Positions 1 to 5,823 of a stretch of 10,109 bases of DNA are shown here, piece after piece (positions within the stretch are counted from its first letter, which is position 1; the number at the start of each line of letters is the position of its first letter). Below the pieces are notes generated by a model. That model saw nothing but the letters and a program-made list of their open reading frames with translations. It was not told where the DNA came from and ran no database searches. The DNA is from an uncultured Lachnospiraceae bacterium. Lineage in GTDB: Bacteria; Bacillota; Clostridia; Lachnospirales; Lachnospiraceae. The stretch spans positions 1 to 10,109 of the forward strand of contig CAMWTF010000059.1 of assembly GCA_947177105.1 (NCBI GenBank), in the 5' to 3' direction. Position numbers and translations under genes: made by a program.

Positions 1-1502
1 TTCTCCTCGTTGTAACGATTAGTTTCATGGCGGTCCATTTCATTGGGGGTTTCGAGCAGCTTGTAGTCCTTTACATAGGCTGTGGCAGCTTCCAGCAGGG
101 GATCGCTGCTGGGAGTGAAGGTGTTGCCGGCATCGTCCACCGCCATCAGATAGCGCAGCCAACCCGCATATACCAGAGGGATTAACTTTAAGCTTGCCAC
201 ATCCAGATCCGGGCGCTTTTGATATGCCTTGATGGTTTCACCGAAACGGATGGCCAGCTTCTGTGAGGTGTCGGTGGCAATGCGCTGGGGAGCGTCGGGC
301 ATAAAGGGGTTGGGGATACGGACATTAACCACGGTGTCAATGAACTCTCTGGGATCCAGGATGCCGGGATCCACCACCACGGGCAGTCCCTCCCGATAGC
401 CAATAATCTCCACAAAGCGCTTCAGCAGCGGATTTTTCATCTCCTCGGACACCAGGGTATAGCCCAGCAGGCAGCCATAGATGGCGAGAGTGGTGTGCAG
501 GGGATTTAAGCAGGTGCAGACCTTCATTTTTTCCACCTTATCCACGATCTCCCGCTGGGTGAAGATTACGCCGCCTTTTTCCAGCGCAGGCCGTCCGTTG
601 GGAAAATGATCCTCAATCACCAGATACTCACATTCCTCCGCGTTGACAAAGGGGGCTACATAAGTGTTCTTGCTGGTGATGGCAGCTTCAAGGCCCTGGA
701 TGCCGTCCTGGTTTAGCAGGGCTTCCACTTTGGCGTCAGGTCTGGGGGTGATTTTGTCGATCATGGACCAGGGGTAGGACACGCTCTGGGGATCTCTCAC
801 ATAGACGGCAAAACCTGTCTCCGCTAGCCCGTTTTCACACCAGGCATCGGCAAAAGCCCACACGGCGGCGGCCAGCTTGTCCCCATTGTGGGAGCAGTTG
901 TCCATGCTGACCATGGCGATGGGTTTTTTGCCGCTGACATAGCGGTGGTAGAGCAGGGATACCACCTTGCCCAGATAGCTGTCAGGAGCCTGTGGGCCAT
1001 GGGCATAATCGGCTGCTATTGCAGGCAGCACATTGCCCTTGGCATCCGTCAGGGCGTAGCCCTTCTCTGTGATGGTAAAGCTGGCCATCTGCAGAGACGG
1101 GGCGGCAAAGATTTGTTTTAACCGATCATACTGAGCCTGGTTGGCGCTGTCCAGCACCAGGGATTCGGTAATACTGCCTACGATGGTCTTTTCCACCGTG
1201 TTGTCCGCTTTCAGGGTAGCCAGGATGGACAGGTTGTCGTGGGGCCAATACATTTTTTCGATGATCTCGTAGTCAAAGCCCTCCACGGCGATGAGGCCGG
1301 TGTCCGCTATACCCTGGTTTAACAGGCTCTGGAGTACGTTGCACTGGAAGGCCCGGAAGATATTGCCTGCTCCGAAGTGAATCCAGGCGGGAGCGGCGTC
1401 CGTGGCGTCTTTTACCTTGTCATAGTCAAATTCCGGGAGGCGGTAGCCGGCCTGGAGGAAGGCTTCCCGCTGCTCCTGAATACTTTTTCTTGTCAGTTCC
1501 AT
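1..1502 (-). CDS. uxuB: Mannitol dehydrogenase family protein, probable D-fructuronate reductase (3' end outside window)
   Basis: The gene reads on the minus strand from an ATG at 1502 and leaves the window at base 1 after 500 codons, so its C-terminus is not seen. The start is set by an AGGAG (1511-1515) 8 nt upstream. Visible family marks are an N-terminal nucleotide-binding FGAGNIFR (residues 43-50), DNCSHNG (201-207) and NPLH (N333, H336), which match the Asn/His catalytic pattern of long-chain polyol dehydrogenases; K327 is the likely catalytic lysine. The family interconverts keto and hydroxy sugars with NAD(P)H and includes mannitol dehydrogenase, fructuronate reductase, tagaturonate reductase and arabitol dehydrogenase, which sequence alone separates poorly. 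Its position 38 nt downstream of uxuA, in the same direction, argues for fructuronate reduction to mannonate in cytoplasmic glucuronate breakdown. Family assignment is firm; the exact substrate is inferred from context. Confidence 0.85.
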   Translation of the reverse strand, partial: MELTRKSIQEQREAFLQAGYRLPEFDYDKVKDATDAAPAWIHFGAGNIFRAFQCNVLQSLLNQGIADTGLIAVEGFDYEIIEKMYWPHDNLSILATLKADNTVEKTIVGSITESLVLDSANQAQYDRLKQIFAAPSLQMASFTITEKGYALTDAKGNVLPAIAADYAHGPQAPDSYLGKVVSLLYHRYVSGKKPIAMVSMDNCSHNGDKLAAAVWAFADAWCENGLAETGFAVYVRDPQSVSYPWSMIDKITPRPDAKVEALLNQDGIQGLEAAITSKNTYVAPFVNAEECEYLVIEDHFPNGRPALEKGGVIFTQREIVDKVEKMKVCTCLNPLHTTLAIYGCLLGYTLVSEEMKNPLLKRFVEIIGYREGLPVVVDPGILDPREFIDTVVNVRIPNPFMPDAPQRIATDTSQKLAIRFGETIKAYQKRPDLDVASLKLIPLVYAGWLRYLMAVDDAGNTFTPSSDPLLEAATAYVKDYKLLETPNEMDRHETNRYNEE

Positions 1503-1540
1503 TTTTATTTCTCCTATTTAGAGTTCCGCATGTGTCCTTA

Positions 1541-2608
1541 TTATTTATGCTGCTTTTCGATAGCCTCCCACAATCCGTTCAGATACGCAGCCCCCAGCGC
1601 TCTGTCGTACAGGCCGTAACCGGGCATGGCCACCTCGTCCCAGATCATGCGTCCGTGGTCGGGACGGATGGGGCCTGTAAAGCCGATGTCGTACAATGCC
1701 AGCATGATCTCGTACATGTCGAATGTGCCGTCGCTGGATAAGTGGGCGGACTCCTCAAAATCCGTGGGGGAGTTGAACTTCAGGTTCCTCACATGGGCAA
1801 AGTGGACGCGGCCCTTCAAGGAGCGGATCATATCCGGCAGATCGTTTTCCAGATTGGTGCCGTAGGAGCCGGAGCAGAAGGTCACACCGTTGTGAGGGTT
1901 GTCCACCATCTGCATCATCCGCAGGATGTTGGCCTTGTTGATGATGATGCGGGGCAGGCCGAACACGCTCCAGGCAGGATCATCCGGGTGGATGGCCATG
2001 TTGATGTCGTATTTGTCACAGGTGGGCATGATGCGTTCCAGAAAGTATTTCAGATTGGCAAAAAGCTTCTCATCGTCCACATCCTTGTACATCTCAAACA
2101 GATCCTTGATCCGGGCCATGCGCTCCGGCTCCCAGCCGGGCATCACTGTGCCGTTGGTGTCCCCCGCAATGGACGCAAACATTTTTTCCGGATCCAGGGC
2201 ATCTACAGCCTCCTGGGTGTAAGCCAGCACCGTGGAACCGTCGGGCCGCATCCGGGCCAACTCCGTCCGGGTCCAGTCAAAGACGGGCATGAAATTGTAG
2301 CATACCATATGGATGCCTGCCTGCCCCAGCCGCTCCAGGGTGGTAATATAATTGTCAATATACTGCTCCCTGTCCGGTGTGCCCACCTTGATGGCGTCGT
2401 GGATATTCACACTCTCGATGCCAGCCAGTTCAAGGCCCGCATCCTCGATCTCCTTTTTCAGGGCCAGGATGTCCTCCATCTCCCAGGCTTCTCCGGGAGC
2501 CGTTCCGTACAGGGTGGAGATCACTCCGGTCACACCCGGGATCTGGCGAATCTGTTTCAGAGTTACCGTGTCGTACTTGCTGCCGTACCAGCGCAATGTC
2601 ATCTGCAT
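1541..2608 (-). CDS. uxuA: Mannonate dehydratase UxuA
   Basis: The 355-residue product is full length for UxuA. It dehydrates D-mannonate to 2-keto-3-deoxy-D-gluconate, a cytoplasmic step of glucuronate catabolism, with a divalent metal (usually Mn). The predicted TIM-barrel metal ligands are present: H207 in HPDDPAW, C245 in CSGSYG, H272 in HVRN and D317 in RPDHG. The N-terminal MTLRWYG and the IPGVTGV stretch are also typical. The start at 2608 is chosen because AGGAGG (2617-2622) lies 8 nt upstream; a second ATG two codons in is spaced less well. The gene is first in a minus-strand operon with the dehydrogenase gene and diverges from an AraC-type regulator. No truncation or frameshift is seen. 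Confidence 0.96.
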   Translation of the reverse strand: MQMTLRWYGSKYDTVTLKQIRQIPGVTGVISTLYGTAPGEAWEMEDILALKKEIEDAGLELAGIESVNIHDAIKVGTPDREQYIDNYITTLERLGQAGIHMVCYNFMPVFDWTRTELARMRPDGSTVLAYTQEAVDALDPEKMFASIAGDTNGTVMPGWEPERMARIKDLFEMYKDVDDEKLFANLKYFLERIMPTCDKYDINMAIHPDDPAWSVFGLPRIIINKANILRMMQMVDNPHNGVTFCSGSYGTNLENDLPDMIRSLKGRVHFAHVRNLKFNSPTDFEESAHLSSDGTFDMYEIMLALYDIGFTGPIRPDHGRMIWDEVAMPGYGLYDRALGAAYLNGLWEAIEKQHK

Positions 2609-2726
2609 AGATATGCCCTCCTGATAAATATTCTGTAGTTTTCCCCCGAAAAATGCTTTTCTATGTGCCTGATATATCTGCTATCCGTGGGCGACTACTC
2701 TTGTGATGATAGGTATTGTTGTCTAC

Positions 2727-2732
2727 ATTATA
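2727..2732 (-). promoter_or_regulatory. Predicted -10 element for the uxuA operon
   Basis: On the minus strand the sequence reads TATAAT exactly, about 120 nt upstream of the uxuA ATG, giving a leader of roughly 110 nt. No good TTGACA-like -35 lies 16-18 nt upstream; the bases there are AT-rich but poor matches. A perfect -10 with a weak -35 is the usual form of an activator-dependent promoter, which fits control by the divergent AraC-type protein. I could not define its operator half-sites. Confidence 0.5.
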
Positions 2733-2768
2733 AAGCACACGCAAATGCAATAAAAGTCTATAAGTTGC

Positions 2769-2797
2769 TTGAAAAAGTGTAAAAATTGCTCTATTAT
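2769..2797 (+). promoter_or_regulatory. Predicted sigmaA promoter of the AraC-family gene
   Basis: TTGAAA (2769-2774) and TATTAT (2792-2797) are separated by 17 nt, close to the sigmaA consensus. Transcription would start near 2804, about 80 nt before the regulator ATG at 2883. The element lies back to back with the predicted uxuA -10, with about 36 bp between the facing edges, so one bound regulator could affect both directions. Confidence 0.6.
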
Positions 2798-2882
2798 AGT
2801 GAATGGAATACTCTGAAATACGATTTGTTTTACAAAAATATCCTTTACGATACAGTACTTGCAGGCCAAGGGAGGAAGAAGT

Positions 2883-3779
2883 ATGCAGGAAATCAAACGG
2901 CATCAACTGGAAGCCACGGATGAGCGGCAGTATATGATCCAGGAAGGCTATGAGGTCTATGAGAAGCAGGGGGCGCCGCTGGGAGCCATCGCCTTCCACT
3001 ACCACAGTTTTTATGAAATTATCTATGTGTTGGAGGGGGAGTATTCTTCCATGCTGGAAAATCAGACTTACCATATGAAAAAGGGAGATTTTCTGCTCAT
3101 CGACTGCAATGTGATGCACAAATACCATTTTATCGAAAAAAAACATGATTCTTCCCGGCGCATCATTCTATGGGTGACCAGGGAGATGCTTCAAAACCTG
3201 TCCAAGGAGGGGCTGGATCTGAGCGCCTGTTTCCGGGTACAGGGTTCCTGCGCCTACCATTTCCCCATCTATTACGAGGAGATGCTGAGAGGGTATTTAT
3301 TGAAACTGGTGATGGCGGAACTGCCGGACGTGCCCTCGGCGGCGGCCAAACAGGTGCTGGATGGGGGGTATCTCACCCTGTTTTTCGGTTATTTGAACGT
3401 GTTGTGTCTGCGCCGGGAGTATGGTTTTTCGCGGGAAGATATGGTGTTCCATCCCATGGTGGAGCAGGTGGCCGACTATATTGACCTACACATAACCGAG
3501 GGAATTTCCGTGGAGGAGCTGGCAGACCATGTGCATATGAGCAAATACCATTTTTTGCGCAAGTTTAAGGAGCAAACGGGGGTGACGGTTCACAACTTTG
3601 TGCTGAACAAGCGCCTGATCCACGCCAGCGAGGAACTGCTGCAGGGTAAAAGCCTGACGGAAACATGGCAGAATGCAGGATTTACGGATTATTCCTCTTT
3701 TCTGCGGAATTTCAAGAAAGCCTTCGGAGTCTCTCCGGGGAGATATCGGGAGCAGATACCGCAGCTGCTGGTTCTTTGA
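2883..3779 (+). CDS. AraC-family transcriptional regulator, probable regulator of uxuA-uxuB
   Basis: The 298-residue protein has the usual AraC/XylS two-part layout. Residues about 30-100 form an AraC-type cupin sensor domain, with the HYHSFYEI segment (39-46) and the MKKGDFLLI turn (65-73). Residues about 190-290 carry two helix-turn-helix motifs: the first around ISVEELADHVHMSKYHFLRKF (208-228), the second ending in the family signature GFTDYSSFLRNFKKAFGVSP (266-285). The ATG at 2883 follows GGAGG (2871-2875) by 7 nt; an upstream in-frame TTG at 2859 has no such site and would place the RBS inside the gene. The gene diverges from uxuA, so it likely senses a hexuronate or intermediate and activates that operon. 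The ligand is not deducible from sequence, and the link to uxuA rests on gene order. Confidence 0.92.
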   Translation: MQEIKRHQLEATDERQYMIQEGYEVYEKQGAPLGAIAFHYHSFYEIIYVLEGEYSSMLENQTYHMKKGDFLLIDCNVMHKYHFIEKKHDSSRRIILWVTREMLQNLSKEGLDLSACFRVQGSCAYHFPIYYEEMLRGYLLKLVMAELPDVPSAAAKQVLDGGYLTLFFGYLNVLCLRREYGFSREDMVFHPMVEQVADYIDLHITEGISVEELADHVHMSKYHFLRKFKEQTGVTVHNFVLNKRLIHASEELLQGKSLTETWQNAGFTDYSSFLRNFKKAFGVSPGRYREQIPQLLVL

Positions 3780-3788
3780 AAAAGAATA

Positions 3789-3817
3789 TGGACAATTCAA
3801 ATAGAATATTGTAGAAT
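3789..3817 (+). promoter_or_regulatory. Predicted sigmaA promoter of the HPt / HD-GYP unit
   Basis: TGGACA (3789-3794) and TAGAAT (3812-3817) lie 17 nt apart, each one mismatch from consensus. The start would fall near 3824, leaving a leader of about 140 nt before the HPt gene. No clear terminator for the AraC-family gene precedes it, so read-through from that gene is also possible. A TATAAT at 3942-3947 is too close to the RBS to serve this gene. Confidence 0.5.
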
Positions 3818-3847
3818 ATAAGCGGTACTGTATTAGGCGAATATTCT

Positions 3848-3869
3848 TATAAAAGCTCTGGCTTTTATA
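3848..3869 (+). other. 9-bp hairpin in the leader of the HPt gene
   Basis: Two perfect 9-nt complementary arms (3848-3856 and 3861-3869) enclose a four-base TCTG loop. The stem is mostly A-T with two G-C pairs at the loop end. No T-run follows, so it is not a canonical intrinsic terminator. It lies 87 nt downstream of the AraC-family stop codon and 96 nt before the HPt ATG. It could be a weak terminator, a 3'-end processing structure or a leader element. I saw no recognisable riboswitch consensus around it. Confidence 0.6.
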
Positions 3870-3965
3870 GTGTGGATGGACATCCGGCCGTTTTCTGCCG
3901 CAGGCATGGTCGCATGGTCATGGTTTACAGAACAATGGATTTATAATTTAGAAGGAGAGCGACAT

Positions 3966-4328
3966 ATGACGACGAAGGAATGCTATGAATTGATGGGAGC
4001 GGATTATGAGGATGTAATGGGACGCCTGATGATGGAAAAGCTGGTCAAAAAGTTCCTGTACAAATTCGCGGATGCCAAGGATATGGAGGAATTGAAGTCC
4101 TCCCTGGAGGCGAAGGATTATGACACGGCTTTCCGCATGGCTCATAATTTAAAGGGTGTGTGTGCCAATTTGAGCATCACCAGGCTTGGCGCATCCAGTT
4201 CCGCGCTGTGTGAGGAACTGAGGGATGGCAACTACACCGACAAGGTGGAACCCTTGCTGGCTGAGGTTCTGGCGGATTATGATGCAACGCTGGCGGCCAT
4301 CAGACAGCTGCAGGCGTCAGAAGGTTGA
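3966..4328 (+). CDS. Single-domain HPt (histidine phosphotransfer) protein
   Basis: The product is 120 residues, just the size of a free-standing Hpt four-helix bundle. The phosphorylatable histidine is H60 in the AHNLKG motif (59-64), the HxLKG signature of the family; flanking helices fit (FRMAHNLKGVCANLSITRLG). HPt proteins carry a phosphoryl group between the receiver of a hybrid kinase and a response regulator in the cytoplasm. The ATG at 3966 has AGGAG (3953-3957) 8 nt upstream. An in-frame GTG at 3870 would add 32 residues unlike the family and lacks an RBS. The next gene encodes a REC/HD-GYP regulator 224 nt downstream, the natural phosphoryl acceptor. The gap between them holds two long hairpin repeats. 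No histidine kinase gene is visible. Confidence 0.9.
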   Translation: MTTKECYELMGADYEDVMGRLMMEKLVKKFLYKFADAKDMEELKSSLEAKDYDTAFRMAHNLKGVCANLSITRLGASSSALCEELRDGNYTDKVEPLLAEVLADYDATLAAIRQLQASEG

Positions 4329-4338
4329 TTATTAAAGT

Positions 4339-4424
4339 AATGCCCAGAGAATTTCAGGACGCCGAAGCGGCCAGAAATTGCTCTGCCGGGATTGGCATTG
4401 TCAGGGAGGCGGCGGAACTTAGAA
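4339..4424. repeat. 86-nt hairpin repeat, copy 1 (left arm shortened)
   Basis: This 86-nt stretch is identical to 4441-4526, with a period of 102 nt and a 16-nt spacer (4425-4440). It folds on itself: AATGCC (4339-4344) pairs with GGCATT (4394-4399), CAGAG (4345-4349) with CTCTG, and AATTTC (4350-4355) with GAAATT (4374-4379), closing on a CGAA tetraloop (4363-4366). Unlike copy 2 it lacks the outer left arm, having AT-rich sequence there instead. It begins 10 nt after the HPt stop codon. Confidence 0.92.
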
Positions 4425-4429
4425 CAGCA

Positions 4430-4526
4430 GCCTCTCTGACAATGCCCAGAGAATTTCAGGACGCCGAAGCGGCCAGAAATTGCTCTGCCGGGATTGGCAT
4501 TGTCAGGGAGGCGGCGGAACTTAGAA
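4430..4526. repeat. 86-nt hairpin repeat, copy 2, with complete 17-nt inverted ends
   Basis: The exact repeat occupies 4441-4526. Together with bases 4430-4440 it forms an element bounded by inverted arms 4430-4446 and 4496-4512, which pair over 17 positions with a single G-T wobble. Inside, CAGAG/CTCTG, AATTTC/GAAATT and a GC-rich tip with a CGAA tetraloop continue the stem. The main irregularities are an 8-nt bulge (4488-4495), one extra G (4482) and two internal mismatches. The shape, about 83 nt, with inverted ends and no protein of its own, resembles REP/BIME or MITE-type non-autonomous repeats. It ends 26 nt before the HD-GYP gene and so forms part of its upstream mRNA. I do not recognise the family by name. 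Confidence 0.9.
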
Positions 4527-4552
4527 TAAGAAGAAAGGATTAAAAAGGGAGT

Positions 4553-5662
4553 ATGAGCAACACGGTTTTGGTAGTGGACGATATGGAGATCAACAGAGAT
4601 ATTCTGACGGAGATTCTGGGTGAAGAGTACCGGGTGGAGACGGCGGAAGATGGCCGAAGAGCTTTGGAAATGATCGAGGAGAGGCAGGATGAGCTGGCGG
4701 TGGTGCTGCTGGATCTGATGATGCCGGAAGTGGACGGTTTTGCGGTGCTGGAGGTGATGCAGGAGAAGGGATGGATTGAAAGGATCCCGGTGCTCATCAT
4801 CAGCGGCGAGACTTCTGTAAAGGCGGAGAGAAAATGCTTTGACTATCACATTTCCGATTTTATTCGCAAGCCTTTCGATAATGCCCTGGTGAAAAAGAGG
4901 GTGCGGAACGTGGTGAACCTTTTCCAGTACCAGCGGAATCTGGAGGATAAGGTGCAGGAGCAGACCAAGACGCTGCGGGAACAGAATGAACTGCTGAGAC
5001 TTCAGGCCGACAGGCTGAAGAAGAGCAACACCAATATTATTGAGATTTTGGGTACTGTGGTGGAGTACCGTGATTTTGAGAGCGGCGAGCATATCAACCG
5101 TGTCAAGGGATATACCCGGATACTGGCGGAGCGTCTGGCGGCAGAGTATCCGGAGTATGGGCTGGATCAGGAGATGATTGATGTCATCGTGTCGGCAAGC
5201 GCGCTGCATGACGTGGGCAAGATCGCCATCCCCGACAATATCCTGCTCAAGCCGGGTAAGCTCACCAATGAGGAGTTTGCCTGCATGAAGACTCACACTA
5301 CCAGGGGAGGCGAGATTCTGCAGAACATTCGGAACGCCTGGGATGAAGAGTACGGCAAGATCAGTTATCAGATCTGCCGTCATCACCATGAGAAGTTTGA
5401 CGGACGCGGATACCCGGACGGGCTGGCAGGAGACGATATCCCCATTGCCGCCCAGATCGTATCCATTGCGGATGTATATGACGCGCTGGTCAACGAGCGG
5501 GTCTATAAGGATGCTTTTCCCAAGGAAGAGGCATTCCGCATGATCACGGAAGGGGAATGCGGCAAGTTCAATCCCAAACTGCTGGAGTGTTTCCGCATAG
5601 AGCGCAAGGCTTTTGAGGAACTGAAAATATCCTATGATCATAAGGAAAATACGGAGTGCTAG
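4553..5662 (+). CDS. Response regulator with REC and HD-GYP domains (predicted c-di-GMP phosphodiesterase)
   Basis: The 369-residue protein has an N-terminal receiver domain (1-125) with acidic D9/D10, phosphoacceptor D54 in LLDLMMPEVDG, S84 and K106. A coiled-coil-like linker follows (about 126-160), then an HD-GYP domain (160-350). The hydrolase signature is complete: E179/H180, HD (219-220) with K223, H248, HHE (278-280), DGRGYP (283-288) and D307. HD-GYP enzymes degrade cyclic di-GMP to pGpG or GMP, so phosphorylation at D54 would be expected to tune c-di-GMP turnover. The HPt gene upstream is the probable phosphodonor. The ATG at 4553 is required by the VLVVDD strand, but its RBS is poor: AAAGGA (4534-4539) is 13 nt away and GGGAG is only 1 nt away. 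The gene ends before a strong terminator. Enzymatic activity is predicted from intact motifs only. Confidence 0.95.
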   Translation: MSNTVLVVDDMEINRDILTEILGEEYRVETAEDGRRALEMIEERQDELAVVLLDLMMPEVDGFAVLEVMQEKGWIERIPVLIISGETSVKAERKCFDYHISDFIRKPFDNALVKKRVRNVVNLFQYQRNLEDKVQEQTKTLREQNELLRLQADRLKKSNTNIIEILGTVVEYRDFESGEHINRVKGYTRILAERLAAEYPEYGLDQEMIDVIVSASALHDVGKIAIPDNILLKPGKLTNEEFACMKTHTTRGGEILQNIRNAWDEEYGKISYQICRHHHEKFDGRGYPDGLAGDDIPIAAQIVSIADVYDALVNERVYKDAFPKEEAFRMITEGECGKFNPKLLECFRIERKAFEELKISYDHKENTEC

Positions 5663-5669
5663 AAGCGTG

Positions 5670-5716
5670 AAAAGAGGGGGAGTCTCCTGCCGGGGTCAGC
5701 CCTTCTTTTGTTTCTT
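5670..5716 (+). terminator. Rho-independent terminator after the HD-GYP gene
   Basis: AAAAGAGGGG (5670-5679) pairs with CCCTTCTTTT (5700-5709) over 10 positions with one G-T wobble, around a 20-nt loop. The T-rich right arm and the following GTTTCTT supply the U-rich tail. It starts 8 nt after the stop codon and separates the signalling unit from the MoxR operon. Confidence 0.75.
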
Positions 5717-5734
5717 AAGAAATGCATAATGCTG

Positions 5735-5764
5735 TTGATTTCACAGAAGGATATCGTTTATACT
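5735..5764 (+). promoter_or_regulatory. Predicted sigmaA promoter of the MoxR operon
   Basis: TTGATT (5735-5740) and TATACT (5759-5764) are 18 nt apart. The position just after the terminator and about 60 nt before the MoxR start is right for the promoter of the three-gene operon. The expected start is near 5771. Confidence 0.6.
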
Positions 5765-5823
5765 GGGAATAAAATGTGGTATGCTATAGCAAAAAAATAT
5801 TGGCGATGTTTGAGGGTATGAAA

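Noticed and set aside
1742..2638. 298-codon plus-strand open frame opposite uxuA
   Set aside because: It overlaps uxuA almost fully and the product is His/Val-rich low-complexity without domains. The minus-strand reading has all metal ligands of mannonate dehydratase.
2745..2800. Catabolite response element (cre) in the uxuA/AraC control region
   Set aside because: Short stretches rich in GCAAA look similar, but none matches the cre consensus well enough to report.
3942..3947. TATAAT as the -10 of the HPt gene
   Set aside because: It lies only 5 nt before the RBS, so a transcript from it would start within or after the Shine-Dalgarno sequence, and no -35 is present.
3870..3965. N-terminal extension of the HPt protein from a GTG at 3870
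   Set aside because: No RBS upstream, the extra 32 residues do not fit the HPt bundle, and the ATG at 3966 has a well-spaced AGGAG.
4339..4526. CRISPR array
   Set aside because: Only two units of 86 nt with a 16-nt spacer, far from CRISPR repeat and spacer sizes, and no cas genes.
4277..5641. 454-codon open frame on the minus strand, opposite the HPt/HD-GYP genes
   Set aside because: It is antisense to two well-supported genes with intact motifs, spans the terminator-side end of one and the repeats, has no RBS and resembles no known family. It is a shadow of biased codon use.
5776..5823. Earlier in-frame starts for MoxR (GTG 5776, ATG 5806, ATG 5818)
   Set aside because: The 5776 start falls at the predicted transcription start, and GAGGG at 5812-5816 is correctly spaced only for the ATG at 5824.
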